From NCBI RefSeq assembly GCF_026241335.1, contig NZ_JAPHAV010000005.1, positions 174,824 through 238,823 of the forward strand: a DNA stretch of 64,000 nt. Direction: 5' to 3'. The position numbers and the translations under genes are program-made. The notes below the pieces were generated by a model that was not told the origin of the DNA, ran no database searches, and saw nothing but the letters and a program-made list of their open reading frames with translations. Shown here piece after piece: positions 46,343-56,823 of the stretch. Every line of letters starts with the position of its first letter. Within the stretch, counting starts at the first letter, position 1. The stretch is from Ochrobactrum chromiisoli. GTDB lineage: Bacteria; Pseudomonadota; Alphaproteobacteria; Rhizobiales; Rhizobiaceae.

Positions 46343-47221
46343 GTGGCAGCTTTGCTTCCCTTTCGCGCGGCGGCCTTACGTGGCCTGAATGGGCCGCGAT
46401 TGCTTGCGGCTGTTCTGCTTTTCCTGTTTGCGAGTTTTGTGGCCGTTGGCGCGAATGCGCAGGATGCGACAAAGCCGGCACAGGCATTGACGGGGCGCGT
46501 GGTGGATGCAGCGGGGATTATCGATCCCGCTCAGTTGCAGCAACTCACGCAGAAGCTTGCAGACTTTGAAGCAAAGTCCTCCGATCAGGTGGTTGTGGTG
46601 ACTGTCCCGAGCCTGAATGGCGAGGATATTGAGAGCTATTCCAATCGCTTGTTCCGCGCCTGGGCGCTGGGGCAGAAACAGGAAAATAACGGTATTCTGC
46701 TGGTGGTTGCCCCCAATGATCGCAAGGTGCGTATTGAGGTTGGTTACGGGCTTGAAGGCACGATGACGGATGCGCTTTCGAGCGTTATCATCAATGGTAC
46801 AATCATCCCAGAATTCCGCAGCGGTAATTACTCAGAAGGCATCGTGCAGGGGGTGGATGGCATTCTGTCGGTTTTGTCTGGCGATGCTGCCGAGCTTGAA
46901 GCGCGCGCCAAACGGAATGCTCAGACGAGTTCGGGCTCCGGTGATGTCGATTGGGTGTTCGTTATTTTCATCACATTCTGGGTATTGATCTTCTTTGGCG
47001 GCTTCGGCATGGCGATCTTGACACCGATTTTTGGACGCAAGATTGGCCCCGGAAAATATCGCTGGCTTGGTATGGTGGTGGATTTTAATTCCCGTGGCGG
47101 TTCCGGCGGCGGTGGCTTTTCTGGCGGCGGTGGCGGCTGGTCATCGGGTGGCAGTGGTGGCGGCGGGTTTTCCGGCGGTGGCGGATCGTCCGGGGGCGGT
47201 GGCGCTTCGGGTAGCTGGTAA
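46343..47221 (+). CDS. TPM-domain membrane protein with Gly-rich tail (YgcG-like)
   Basis: This 292-residue protein has a signal or anchor helix (about 14-35), a TPM phosphatase-like domain (about 45-175, LTGRVVDAAGIIDPAQLQQL; VRIEVGYGLEGTMTDA), one membrane helix (about 212-235) and a tail of repeated GGGGFSGGGG units ending SGSW. This architecture is common in bacterial YgcG proteins. It probably acts with LemA and the next protein at the membrane. It begins 11 bases after the LemA stop. Confidence 0.9.
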   Translation: MAALLPFRAAALRGLNGPRLLAAVLLFLFASFVAVGANAQDATKPAQALTGRVVDAAGIIDPAQLQQLTQKLADFEAKSSDQVVVVTVPSLNGEDIESYSNRLFRAWALGQKQENNGILLVVAPNDRKVRIEVGYGLEGTMTDALSSVIINGTIIPEFRSGNYSEGIVQGVDGILSVLSGDAAELEARAKRNAQTSSGSGDVDWVFVIFITFWVLIFFGGFGMAILTPIFGRKIGPGKYRWLGMVVDFNSRGGSGGGGFSGGGGGWSSGGSGGGGFSGGGGSSGGGGASGSW

Positions 47222-47232
47222 GGGAGAATTTT

Positions 47233-47874
47233 GTGCGCGCTAAAAACCTTATCAGTGATCAGAATCACAAACGTATTGCCGAGGCGATCCGTGCTGCTGA
47301 AACCAATACAAGTGGTGAAATCTACGCAGTTCTTGCCCGCGCCAGTGATGATTATTTCTTCGCGGCCGGTTTTGTTGCGACCTGTGGCATTCTGATCGCT
47401 TCGGTGGTCGCGGCGTTCCTTGCGCATTGGTACTGGTTTGACATCAGCCTTCCCATGTTCGGCCTCGCGGTGCTTGCGGCCTTTGCAACGGCTATGTTTT
47501 TGCTTTGGCTGGTGCCCTCAATCCGTATTTTACTGGTGCCGCGCCGTATTCGCTATAAGCGCGCACATTTGAACGCGTTACAGCAATTTCTGGCGCGCAA
47601 TGTCCATATCACGGAACACCGAACCGGCATTTTGCTGTTCGTTTCCATGGCCGAACATTATGCAGAAGTGATTGCTGATGCCGGTATTGATGCGCGTGTT
47701 GAGCAGGAAGAGTGGAATGGCATCGTTGCAACACTGATACATCATGCTTCGCGTTTGGAAGTTGCAGACGGTTTTGTACTGGCGATTGGGCAGGCGGGGG
47801 TGTTGCTGGAAAAACATTTTCCTGCGGGCGAGCACACGATCAACGAGTTGGATGATCACTTGATCGAACTTTAA
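47233..47874 (+). CDS. TPM-domain membrane protein (second)
   Basis: These 213 residues start at GTG 47233 after AAGGGAGAA. Two membrane helices (about 44-85) split a TPM-like fold, as in the DUF courtesy group often encoded after YgcG (SGEIYAVLARASDDY; FVSMAEHYAEVIADAGI, RLEVADGFVLAIGQAG). It is the third gene of the LemA cluster. Function unknown. Confidence 0.85.
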   Translation: MRAKNLISDQNHKRIAEAIRAAETNTSGEIYAVLARASDDYFFAAGFVATCGILIASVVAAFLAHWYWFDISLPMFGLAVLAAFATAMFLLWLVPSIRILLVPRRIRYKRAHLNALQQFLARNVHITEHRTGILLFVSMAEHYAEVIADAGIDARVEQEEWNGIVATLIHHASRLEVADGFVLAIGQAGVLLEKHFPAGEHTINELDDHLIEL

Positions 47875-47930
47875 GTCTGTCTGACAGATTCGGATTCGCC
47901 GCTCATTTGTGGCAGAATTGCGCTTTTATG

Positions 47931-47944
47931 ACGTTTACGTAAAC
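47931..47944. promoter_or_regulatory. Candidate MerR-family (LiuR-like) operator
   Basis: GTTTACGTAAAC (47933-47944) is a perfect 12-bp palindrome within TGACGTTTACGTAAA. It resembles the sites of LiuR-type MerR regulators of amino-acid and fatty-acid breakdown. It lies about 205 bases before the glutamate dehydrogenase start. Confidence 0.35.
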
Positions 47945-48150
47945 CTGGCATGTCCATCCATGGAAAAGCTGGGCGGCATATTTCGAAATTTCTTAAAGCG
48001 TTTTCGAAGCTTTGTTCCAAATTAAATGGATTAGATACGAATTTTCTGGCGTTCACTGTTTTTTTTGGTTGTTTTCAGCGATTTGTCATCGAAACGCATG
48101 TTCAATCTGCTAGTTTGGCGCGCATTGCCATCATGACAGGAGTATCCGAC

Positions 48151-51100
48151 GTGACTGCAAAGCAGGATCGGTCGAGCAAAATTAAGGGTTCCAAGGCAGG
48201 CAAGGAGGAGAAGAAGGGAGGAAAGTCGAAGGCGCTTGATGCCTTTTCGCAGCTTCTCTTTGAATGGGCGCCGCCCGAAGATCTTGCGGCCTATGATGCC
48301 GCCGCGCTCGATAAGTCTGCCCAGTATGGCTACGAAGCGCTCGAATCCTATCGCAAGGGTAAAAGCATCATCAGCGTCGATAACAGCATCGAACGCCAAG
48401 GTCGCGCCGTCAGCGTTATTACCATCGTCAACGACAATATGCCGTTCCTGCTCGACTCGATTATGGGTGAGCTGAACGATCATGTCAGCCAGATTTTCAT
48501 GGTTGTTCACCCGGTTCTCGACATTGAGCGGGAAAAGGACAGCCTTACAATTTTAGGCGAAGCTTCGCAGCTTGCACCTGCCAAGGGTGTTGAGCGCGTC
48601 AGCCTTGTGCAGATTCATCTTCCAGCCCTCGACAAGCAGGCCAAGACTGATCTCACCGCTGCTATCAAGCGTGTGCTCGGACAGGTTCGTTCTGCTGTCA
48701 GCGATTGGAAGCCAATGCTCAAGCGTCTTGATGACGCTATCGCCGATTATAAGCGCGTTCAGGAACTGACCCTTGATCCGGCTATGCCGGAGGCAATCGC
48801 GTTTCTTGAATGGCTGCGTGATGATCGTTTTATTTTCCTTGGAATGCGCGAACTGACCTTCAAGGGCAAGGGCGACAAGCGTGAGCTCGTGCCGGTCAAG
48901 GAGACGCTTGGCATTCTCAATGACAGTGAAGTCCGCGTTCTGCGTAAGGACGACGACGACAAGGCCACGCCGCGCGAGATCACCGACTTCCTTGATAGCA
49001 GTGAACCATTGATCGTCACGAAAGCAAATTCGCTGTCGCTGGTGCATCGCAGATCGTATCTTGATTATGTCGGTGTAAAGATCTTTGGTGACAAGGGCGA
49101 GGCTATTGGTGAGCTTCGTCTCGTTGGTTTGTTCACCTCTGTTGCTTATGTAAGCTCCGTTGCCAGCATTCCATTTATTCGATCAAAGGCAGATGCAGTT
49201 ATCCGGCATCTGGGCTTTAACCGCGAAGACCATTCCGGCAAGGCGCTTGTCAATGTGCTGGAAGAATATCCGCGTGATGAGCTGTTCCAGATCGATGTGG
49301 AAAGCCTGACGGCCAATGCCGAACTGATTCTGGCACTTGGTGAGCGCCCACGCGTTCGTGCGATCCCGCGTCTGGACCGTTTTGGCCGTTTTGCCACCGT
49401 GCTGGTCTATATTCCGCGTGACCGTTACGATTCTGTCGTGCGTGAGAAGATCGGCCATTATCTTGTCGAGATTTATGGCGGCGACAGTTTTGAGTTCCAT
49501 CCGGTCTTTTTGCAAAATGGTCTGACGCGCGTTCAGTTCGTCATCCGCCGTCATGAACGTTCCACGCCGCATGTGGATCGTGATGCGCTGGAAGAAGAAG
49601 TGCGTTCGATCGTTCGTACTTGGGAAGACGCGGTGCGTGAAAGCGCGGACAGCGTGGATGCAAAGACTATTGCTCTGGCTTCGAGCTTCCCGCAATCCTA
49701 TCGCGAAATCTTCACCGCTCCTGAAGCGCTTGTCGATGCAGAGCGCATCGCAGGCCTTAATGCAGAAGCTCCGCTCTTTGTGGACTTCTATCGCTATCGT
49801 ACCGATGGTCCGGATGCGGTTTCGCTCAAGCTTTATCATCATGGCGCGCCGGTTGCGCTGTCGCAGCGTGTGCCGCTTCTCGAAAATATGGGTTTCCGCG
49901 TGGTCAGCGAACAGACCCTTGACCTTCCGCAAGCGGGTGAGGACGGTGCCGCAGTTTACGTGCATGACATGCAGCTCGTAAACGCCTATGGCGCGCCGGT
50001 TGATCTGTCTGACGATGGCGAGATGCTGGAAGATGTGTTCCGCACGGTCTGGGACGGTCTTGCCGACAATGATGGCTATAACGCGCTGGTGCAGACTGCA
50101 CGTCTCACGGCACGTCAGATCATGATCCTGCGCTCTTATGGCCGTTATCTGCAGCAGGCAGGTATTGCCTATTCGCAAGGTTTCATTGCAGCCGCACTCA
50201 ACCGCTATCCGGAAATTGCCAGCGATCTTTATTCGCTGTTCGATCTGCGCTTCAACCCGTCGGCCAAGCGTCGTGACGCCGCTGAAAAGAAGCTGGTTGA
50301 TGCTATCGAAACGGCGCTTCTCGGTGTGCCGAGTGCGGATGATGATCAGATTTTGCGCCGCTTCCGCAATCTGATCGAAGCAACCTTGCGCACCAATGCT
50401 TACCAGCCAAATGATGAAGGCAAGCCGCGTGTGACCTTTGCGTTCAAGCTCAATCCACGGCTTGTCGAAGGTCTGCCCGATCCGCGCCCATATCGCGAAA
50501 TTTTCGTCTATGGCCCCGAAGTGGAAGGTGTGCATTTGCGCTTTGGCGCTGTTGCGCGTGGTGGTCTGCGCTGGTCGGACCGCGCACAGGATTACCGCAC
50601 GGAAGTTTTGGGCCTCGTCAAGGCACAGCAGGTCAAGAATGCGGTGATTGTGCCGGTTGGTGCCAAAGGCGGCTTCTATCCGAAGCGTTTGCCTGTCGGT
50701 GGCGATCGCAATGCTGTGTTTGAAGCCGGTCGTGATGCCTACAAGGTTTTCATCTCCACGCTTCTGTCGGTCACTGACAATATTCATGACAATGATGTTG
50801 TGCCACCTGCGGACGTGGTGCGTCACGACAATGACGATCCTTATTTCGTTGTCGCTGCCGACAAGGGCACGGCAACTTTTTCCGATACGGCCAATGCGAT
50901 CAGCCAGGCACATGACTTCTGGCTCGATGATGCTTTCGCATCGGGTGGCTCTGCCGGTTACGACCACAAGGGCATGGGCATCACCGCGCGCGGTGCATGG
51001 GAAGCCGTGAAGCGGCATTTCCGTGAGTTCAACAAGGATATCCAGACCGAACCGTTCACGGTTGCCGGTGTGGGCGACATGTCGGGCGATGTATTCGGCA

Positions 51101-52941
51101 ACGGTATGCTTTTGTCGGAGCAGATCAGGTTGGTTGCAGCCTTTGATCATCGTGACATCTTCATCGATCCGACCCCGGTTCCGGCTGACGGCTATGCAGA
51201 GCGCAAGCGTCTGTTCGAACTGCCGCGTTCAAGCTGGCAGGATTATGATCGCCCGAAGATTTCGTCAGGTGGCGGTGTCTATAGCCGCAGCCAGAAGACG
51301 ATCACGCTGTCAGCTGAAGCTGCAAAGGCCATTGGCCTTGGCAAAACTACCGCTTCGCCGCAGGAAATCATGACGGCGATCCTGAAAGCGGAGGTCGATC
51401 TTCTGTGGTTCGGTGGTATCGGCACCTATATTCGAGCAGGCAACGAAACGGATGCGCAGGTTGGTGATCGAGCCAATGATGCCATTCGTATCACGGGTTC
51501 GGATGTTCGGGCGAAGGTGATCGGCGAGGGTGCCAATCTTGGTGTCACGCAACGCGGACGCATTGAATATGCGCTCAACGGCGGTCGCGGCAATACCGAT
51601 GCCATCGACAACTCGGCAGGCGTCAACTGCTCCGACGTTGAGGTCAATATCAAGATTGCGCTGGCTGCTGCCATGCGTTCGGGCAAGCTTAAGCGTCTGG
51701 CACGCAACAAGCTGCTGGTGAGCATGACCGATGATGTGTCTGAACTGGTGCTGCGCAACAACTATCTGCAGCCACTCGCGCTTTCGCTGAGTGAACGTCA
51801 GGGCCTCACAGAGCTTCCTTATCAGGCTCGCTTCATGGCCGAGCTTGAAGCGCGCAAACTGCTGGATCGCAAGGTCGAGTATCTGCCTTCGGATGCAGTG
51901 CTGAATGACCGCCAGAAGTCAGGACAGCCGCTGACGCGTCCGGAACTTGCAGTTCTGCTTGCTTATGCCAAGCTGTCACTGTCGGATGATCTGGTCGCAA
52001 GCAAACTGCCTGATGAGCCGTACTTCGAAGAGTTGCTGTTTAGCTATTTCCCGAAGCGTATGGTGAAAACCTATGCCGAGGAAATTTCCAATCACCGTCT
52101 GAAGCGCGAAATCGTCGCTACTTTGCTGGCGAATGATGTCATTAATCGTGGCGGCATCACATTCATCAGCCGTCTGGCCGATACGACGGGCAAGTCGCCT
52201 GCCGATATTGTCCGCGCTTATGTGGCGGTGCGCGATGGCTTTGAGATCAATGCGATCTATGACGCGATCGATGCGCTCGATAACAAGGTGACGGGTGATG
52301 TGCAGAACCAGTTCTATCACCTGGTTGGCGAGATGTTGCTTGCAACGACCGCCTGGGTTCTGCGCAACGACACCACGCGTGCAAACCTGACAGAGCTGGT
52401 GAACACCATCACCACAGCACGTGCGGCGCTTGAGCCACGCTTTGATGGTCTGATGCCGGATTACCTGATCGATGCGGTGCAGGCAGACAAGGCAGCCTTT
52501 GTTGAAAAGGGTGCGCCTGAAAAGCTTGCTCAGCGTCTGGCCAATCTGCAACTTGCAGGCATCATGCCGGACATCGCGTTGATCGCACATCTGGCTTCTG
52601 CCGATCTGGTTGCAACCGCCAAGACCTATTTCGGCGTATCGGAAGCCTTCCGCATTGGCCGTATCGAAGAAGCCGCGCGGACAATTCCGGTTACGGATTA
52701 TTATGACGGTCTGGCACTGTCGCGTGCAAGCGATACGATCACCCAGGCAGCGCGTGGCATTACGATTGCTGCACTGAAAAAGCACGGCAAGGAAAAAGAT
52801 CCGGCGGCAGTATGGTTTGCGGAAGATGCAGCACGCATCGACCAGATCAGAAGCCGCATGGTTGCGCTGACAGAAGGCGGTGATCTGACCGTGTCACGTC
52901 TGGCTGTTGCTGCGGGGCTTATGTCGGATCTGACGCAATAA
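48151..52941 (+). CDS. NAD-specific glutamate dehydrogenase, large type
   Basis: This 1,596-residue enzyme deaminates glutamate to 2-oxoglutarate for catabolism. I place the start at GTG 48151, because AGGAG lies 8 bases upstream and the protein then begins with a short Lys-rich leader; longer frames reach 47950 without a ribosome site. The N-terminal half holds ACT-like regulatory parts. The catalytic core (about 780-1,200) shows GGLRWSDRAQDYRTEVLGL, VKNAVIVPVGAKGGF, DYDHKGMGITARG-like YDHKGMGITARGAWE and IGEGANLGVTQRGRIEYAL. Length and motifs match the 180-kDa class. Confidence 0.97.
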   Translation: MTAKQDRSSKIKGSKAGKEEKKGGKSKALDAFSQLLFEWAPPEDLAAYDAAALDKSAQYGYEALESYRKGKSIISVDNSIERQGRAVSVITIVNDNMPFLLDSIMGELNDHVSQIFMVVHPVLDIEREKDSLTILGEASQLAPAKGVERVSLVQIHLPALDKQAKTDLTAAIKRVLGQVRSAVSDWKPMLKRLDDAIADYKRVQELTLDPAMPEAIAFLEWLRDDRFIFLGMRELTFKGKGDKRELVPVKETLGILNDSEVRVLRKDDDDKATPREITDFLDSSEPLIVTKANSLSLVHRRSYLDYVGVKIFGDKGEAIGELRLVGLFTSVAYVSSVASIPFIRSKADAVIRHLGFNREDHSGKALVNVLEEYPRDELFQIDVESLTANAELILALGERPRVRAIPRLDRFGRFATVLVYIPRDRYDSVVREKIGHYLVEIYGGDSFEFHPVFLQNGLTRVQFVIRRHERSTPHVDRDALEEEVRSIVRTWEDAVRESADSVDAKTIALASSFPQSYREIFTAPEALVDAERIAGLNAEAPLFVDFYRYRTDGPDAVSLKLYHHGAPVALSQRVPLLENMGFRVVSEQTLDLPQAGEDGAAVYVHDMQLVNAYGAPVDLSDDGEMLEDVFRTVWDGLADNDGYNALVQTARLTARQIMILRSYGRYLQQAGIAYSQGFIAAALNRYPEIASDLYSLFDLRFNPSAKRRDAAEKKLVDAIETALLGVPSADDDQILRRFRNLIEATLRTNAYQPNDEGKPRVTFAFKLNPRLVEGLPDPRPYREIFVYGPEVEGVHLRFGAVARGGLRWSDRAQDYRTEVLGLVKAQQVKNAVIVPVGAKGGFYPKRLPVGGDRNAVFEAGRDAYKVFISTLLSVTDNIHDNDVVPPADVVRHDNDDPYFVVAADKGTATFSDTANAISQAHDFWLDDAFASGGSAGYDHKGMGITARGAWEAVKRHFREFNKDIQTEPFTVAGVGDMSGDVFGNGMLLSEQIRLVAAFDHRDIFIDPTPVPADGYAERKRLFELPRSSWQDYDRPKISSGGGVYSRSQKTITLSAEAAKAIGLGKTTASPQEIMTAILKAEVDLLWFGGIGTYIRAGNETDAQVGDRANDAIRITGSDVRAKVIGEGANLGVTQRGRIEYALNGGRGNTDAIDNSAGVNCSDVEVNIKIALAAAMRSGKLKRLARNKLLVSMTDDVSELVLRNNYLQPLALSLSERQGLTELPYQARFMAELEARKLLDRKVEYLPSDAVLNDRQKSGQPLTRPELAVLLAYAKLSLSDDLVASKLPDEPYFEELLFSYFPKRMVKTYAEEISNHRLKREIVATLLANDVINRGGITFISRLADTTGKSPADIVRAYVAVRDGFEINAIYDAIDALDNKVTGDVQNQFYHLVGEMLLATTAWVLRNDTTRANLTELVNTITTARAALEPRFDGLMPDYLIDAVQADKAAFVEKGAPEKLAQRLANLQLAGIMPDIALIAHLASADLVATAKTYFGVSEAFRIGRIEEAARTIPVTDYYDGLALSRASDTITQAARGITIAALKKHGKEKDPAAVWFAEDAARIDQIRSRMVALTEGGDLTVSRLAVAAGLMSDLTQ

Positions 52942-52963
52942 TTGTGAAACTACGAATAGAATT

Positions 52964-52991
52964 AAAAAGGGCGGCTTCGGTCGCCTTTTTT
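52964..52991 (+). terminator. Intrinsic terminator with TTCG loop
   Basis: A 12-bp stem (52964-52975 with 52980-52991, two G-T pairs) closes a stable TTCG tetraloop and ends in a run of T, 23 bases after the glutamate dehydrogenase stop. Confidence 0.88.
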
Positions 52992-53057
52992 GCTTTGTTG
53001 TGGTGAGTCTATTAGCAGTGTACCTTCGCAATGCTTTACGGGGGGCAGGCGTAACAT

Positions 53058-54437
53058 ATGACGGAACAGGCAATGGTAGCAGACGGCTATTCTTCACGCC
53101 GCGGTGTGTGGGGCTGGATATTTTTCGACTGGGCGGCTCAGCCATTTTTCACAGTCGTTACCACTTTCATTTTTGGGCCTTATTTCATCTCGCGAATGGC
53201 CGAAAGTCCGGAGGCTGGTCAGATTGCATGGGGCTATGGTTTTGCGGCAGCGGGGCTTGCCGTTGCAATCCTGTCTCCCTTTCTTGGCGCTGTTTCCGAC
53301 AGGACCGGTGCACGCAAGCCGTGGATCGCCTTCTTTGCCATCATTCAGATTGTTTGTCTGTCGCTGCTCTGGTTTGCAGTGCCAGGCGCCAATATCTACT
53401 GGGTTTTGCTGGCCTTTGCGCTGGCCATGATTGCGGCCGAGTTTTCCATTGTTTTCAATGATTCGATGATGCCTCGACTGGTTCCACGCAACGATATTGG
53501 CCGGGTGTCCAATATTGCCTGGGGGCTGGGCTATATGGGCGGCATGATTGTTTTGATTTTCATTGTGTTTTGCCTTGCAGCATCGCCTGAGACCGGAAAA
53601 ACGATCATCGGTATTGATCCTCTGTTCGGGCTTGATCCGGCTAAAGGGGAGGATGGGCGAATCGCCGGGCCGATTGCGGCGCTTTGGTATCTGGTTTTCA
53701 TTCTCCCGATGTTCTTCTTCACACCGGACGTTGCCAAAGGAGAGCCGCTCGGGCGTGCTTTGCGTTCAGGCCTGTCCGAGCTTAAAGCGACGTTGAGGGA
53801 GGTTCGTAAGCGTCCGGGAATTGTCCGCTTCCTGATTGCACGGATGATTTACCAGGATGGCGTCAATGCTTTGCTCGCACTGGGCGCCGGTTATGCGGCC
53901 GTATTGTTTGGCTGGTCGATCACTGAAATCGGTTTGTTCGGCATGATTCTCAATGTGATGGCAATTTTCAGCTGTCTGCTGGCCAGTAAATTTGATACGC
54001 GATTCGGCTCAAAGGTCGTGGTGCTGGGATCTATTGTGCTGTTGCTGATTGCTTCGCTTGGAATCGTATCGACAGATCATCAATCCACTTTGTTTGGCTT
54101 CCTGATGTTTGCACCAACGGATGCAAAAGGGTTATTCGCCACGCCTGCCGAACACGCTTATCTGATTTACGGGCTGATGATCGGAGCAGCCTTTGGCCCC
54201 GTTCAGGCGTCTTCGCGATCATGGTTCGCGCGTAGCATTAAGCCGGAGGAATCAGGCCGTTATTTTGGCATTTATGCTTTGGCTGGTCGGGCAACAAGCT
54301 TTATCGGTCCGTTTCTGGTTGCGACTGTTACGGCACTCAGCGGGTCGGCAGCGCTTGGCATGTCGGTGCTTGTTGTTTTGTTTGCCGCGGGTCTTTTGCT
54401 TGCGAAGGCAACGCCTTATCCGGCGGAAGCTATATAG
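53058..54437 (+). CDS. MFS transporter, UMF1/Atg22 type
   Basis: This 459-residue protein has 12 hydrophobic helices. The N-terminal GVWGWIFFDWAAQPFFTVVTTF and the FGPVQASSRSWFARSIKPEESGRYFG loop are typical of the Vps/Atg22-like branch of the major facilitator family, which includes yeast vacuolar amino-acid exporters. The bacterial substrate is unknown. It ends in a strong terminator shared with glpF. Confidence 0.9.
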   Translation: MTEQAMVADGYSSRRGVWGWIFFDWAAQPFFTVVTTFIFGPYFISRMAESPEAGQIAWGYGFAAAGLAVAILSPFLGAVSDRTGARKPWIAFFAIIQIVCLSLLWFAVPGANIYWVLLAFALAMIAAEFSIVFNDSMMPRLVPRNDIGRVSNIAWGLGYMGGMIVLIFIVFCLAASPETGKTIIGIDPLFGLDPAKGEDGRIAGPIAALWYLVFILPMFFFTPDVAKGEPLGRALRSGLSELKATLREVRKRPGIVRFLIARMIYQDGVNALLALGAGYAAVLFGWSITEIGLFGMILNVMAIFSCLLASKFDTRFGSKVVVLGSIVLLLIASLGIVSTDHQSTLFGFLMFAPTDAKGLFATPAEHAYLIYGLMIGAAFGPVQASSRSWFARSIKPEESGRYFGIYALAGRATSFIGPFLVATVTALSGSAALGMSVLVVLFAAGLLLAKATPYPAEAI

Positions 54438-54439
54438 GT

Positions 54440-54475
54440 GACTGGCGCAGTGCTCTTGCTGCGCCAGTCTTTTTT
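54440..54475. terminator. Intrinsic terminator between convergent genes
   Basis: GACTGGCGCAG (54440-54450) pairs exactly with CTGCGCCAGTC (54459-54469), followed by seven T residues that run up to the glpF stop codon. Confidence 0.9.
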
Positions 54476-55198
54476 CTACATCATGCCTGCTGCTTTGGCG
54501 CAGGCAATCGCAATCAAGCCGCCAACAATTGGCGCTACCACCGGCACCCAGGCATAAGCCCAGTCTGAACCGCCTTTGCCGGGAATAGGCAGCAATGCAT
54601 GGGCGATACGTGGTCCGAGATCGCGTGCCGGATTGATTGCATAGCCGGTAGGTCCACCCAGTGAAACACCAAGCGCCCAGACAAGCAGCCCGACCATCAG
54701 AGGTCCAAGAACGCCCGTTGCACCAACGGCCTTTGCGCCAATTGCAATGACCACAAAGACCAGAACAAATGTGCCAATCACTTCTGTTATGAAGTTGGCC
54801 GGAATGTTGCGGATCGCCGGGCCTGTGCAGAAAACACCGAGCTTTAATCCCTGATCGGTTGTTGGGCGCCAGTGAGCCAGATAGGCAAGATAAACGAGAA
54901 CGGCACCGGTAAAGGCGCCGAGCATTTGCGCTGCAATGTATGGGGCAACATCGGCAGCCGGAAATGTGCCTGCTGCGTAAAAAGCAAGGGTCACAGCCGG
55001 ATTGAGATGGCCTGCACTGCCTGCTGCAACCGCAACCATCACACCACACAAGACGGCAAAGCCCCAGCCTGCGGTGATGACGATCCAACCGGAATTCTGA
55101 CCTTTGGAATTGGCCAGAAGCACGTTGGCTACCACACCATCACCCAACAGAACGAGCATCATCGTGCCAAGAAATTCCCCGATAAAACCGCTAGTCAT
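54476..55198 (-). CDS. glpF: Glycerol uptake facilitator (MIP channel)
   Basis: This 240-residue aquaporin-family channel has six helices and two NPA boxes: AGHLNPAVTLAFY and GYAINPARDLGPR. The NPARD form with Asp is typical of glycerol channels and not of water-only aquaporins. It lies downstream of glpK on the same strand, with a 125-base gap that contains a small palindrome, so glycerol enters here and is trapped by the kinase. Confidence 0.93.
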   Translation of the reverse strand: MTSGFIGEFLGTMMLVLLGDGVVANVLLANSKGQNSGWIVITAGWGFAVLCGVMVAVAAGSAGHLNPAVTLAFYAAGTFPAADVAPYIAAQMLGAFTGAVLVYLAYLAHWRPTTDQGLKLGVFCTGPAIRNIPANFITEVIGTFVLVFVVIAIGAKAVGATGVLGPLMVGLLVWALGVSLGGPTGYAINPARDLGPRIAHALLPIPGKGGSDWAYAWVPVVAPIVGGLIAIACAKAAGMM

Positions 55199-55323
55199 TA
55201 TCTGCTCCGAGAAAATAATTTAGGTTAAAAGAAACCATCCGATGCGCAGATGCGCTCATCGGCCGTTTGTATTGATTGTGTATTTTCAAGTTCTGGACTG
55301 TTTATTCAGGCCGAAACAGCGCC

Positions 55324-56823
55324 TTAATCAATCCAGTTAAGGGACCGTTGGACAGCCTTTTCCCACGAATTGAACAGGCGGGTTCTTTCCTTCGTTGTCA
55401 TCTTCGGATGCCAGCGCTGGCCGACCTGCCAGTTCTCGATAATGTCATTCGTTGATTTCCAGTATCCCACAGCAAGACCGGCTGCATAGGCCGCACCAAG
55501 CGCTGTGGTTTCGATGATCTTCGGACGCACAACCGGCACATCAAGAATGTCAGACTGGAATTGCATCAGCAGTTCATTGACGGTCATACCGCCATCTGCA
55601 CGCAGTTCTGTAATTTCTACGCCTGAATCCTTGACCATGGCTTCAAGCACTTCGCGCACCTGATAGGCACTTGCTTCGAGTGCCGCACGCGCGATGTGGC
55701 CTTTGTTTGCGAAGCGGGTTAGCCCGGCGATAATACCACGCGCGGAATCTTCCCAATGCGGGGCGTAAAGACCTGAGAAGGCGGGGACGAAATAGACGTC
55801 TCCATTATCTTCGACCGTGCGTGCCAGTGTTTCGATATCACCGCTGTTTTTGATGATGCCAAGATTGTCGCGCAGCCATTGCACCAGTGCGCCGGTGATC
55901 GCGATGGAGCCTTCCAGTGCATAGACGGGCTTTTTATCACCAAGCTGATAAGCAACGGTTGTCAGCAGGCCATAGGTGGATGGAACCAGCTTTTCGCCGG
56001 TATTCATGAGCATGAAGCAGCCGGTGCCATAGGTGTTCTTGGCTTCACCCGGTTCAAGGCAAGCCTGACCGAAAAGAGCTGCCTGCTGATCCCCCAGAAT
56101 GCCTGCAAGCTTGGCGCCACCAAGCGCGGGCAGGGTAATCTCGCCATAGACTTCACTGGAAGAGCGAACCTCTGGCAGGCAAGCCGCAGGAATATCGAAA
56201 AGGCTCAGAATCTCCTCGTCCCATTTCAGCGTTGCAAGGTCCATGAGCTGGGTGCGCGAAGCATTGGTCACATCGGTGATGTGAATTCCACCCTCTATGC
56301 CGCCAGTGAGGTTCCAGACAAGCCAGCTGTCCATCGTGCCGAACAGGGCGTCACCCGTTTCGGCTTTTTCGCGTGCACCGGGTACATTATCGAGGATCCA
56401 GCGTAGTTTGAGACCAGAGAAATAGGTTGAGATCGGCAGCCCGGTTTTATCGCGCAGGCGGTCCGCACCACCGTCCTTTACAAACTGATCGACCAGTTGG
56501 TCGGTGCGTGTGTCCATCCAGACAATGGCGTTGTAAAGCGGTGCGCCGGTCTTCCTGTCCCACAGCAGCGTTGTTTCGCGCTGGTTGGTAATGCCAACAG
56601 ACGCAATATCGGAAGCCTTGAGCTTGGCCTTTTTCAGTGTTTCAGCGATGACATGCTGCGTGTTGCGCCAGATTTCATTGGCATTGTGCTCAACCCAGCC
56701 GGCCTTTGGATAAATTTGTTCGTGTTCGCGTTGATCCATGGCGATAATGTCGCCGTGGCGGTCAAAAATAATGAAGCGTGAACTGGTGGTTCCCTGATCG
56801 ATGGAACCGATGAACTGAGTCAT
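55324..56823 (-). CDS. glpK: Glycerol kinase
   Basis: This 499-residue FGGY-family kinase makes glycerol-3-phosphate. Clear features are [46 protein letters not shown], the [20 protein letters not shown] region and [15 protein letters not shown]. The length equals the family norm. It is first in a glpK-glpF pair. The gene for the glycerol-3-phosphate dehydrogenase is not in this window. Confidence 0.97.
   Translation of the reverse strand: MTQFIGSIDQGTTSSRFIIFDRHGDIIAMDQREHEQIYPKAGWVEHNANEIWRNTQHVIAETLKKAKLKASDIASVGITNQRETTLLWDRKTGAPLYNAIVWMDTRTDQLVDQFVKDGGADRLRDKTGLPISTYFSGLKLRWILDNVPGAREKAETGDALFGTMDSWLVWNLTGGIEGGIHITDVTNASRTQLMDLATLKWDEEILSLFDIPAACLPEVRSSSEVYGEITLPALGGAKLAGILGDQQAALFGQACLEPGEAKNTYGTGCFMLMNTGEKLVPSTYGLLTTVAYQLGDKKPVYALEGSIAITGALVQWLRDNLGIIKNSGDIETLARTVEDNGDVYFVPAFSGLYAPHWEDSARGIIAGLTRFANKGHIARAALEASAYQVREVLEAMVKDSGVEITELRADGGMTVNELLMQFQSDILDVPVVRPKIIETTALGAAYAAGLAVGYWKSTNDIIENWQVGQRWHPKMTTKERTRLFNSWEKAVQRSLNWID

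Noticed and set aside
47100..47220. Short tandem DNA repeat
   Set aside because: It encodes the glycine-rich tail of the TPM-domain protein and is explained by low-complexity protein sequence.
49183..51150. 655-codon open frame on the minus strand
   Set aside because: It is antisense to the glutamate dehydrogenase gene, whose protein has clear family motifs throughout. High GC at third positions creates such shadows.
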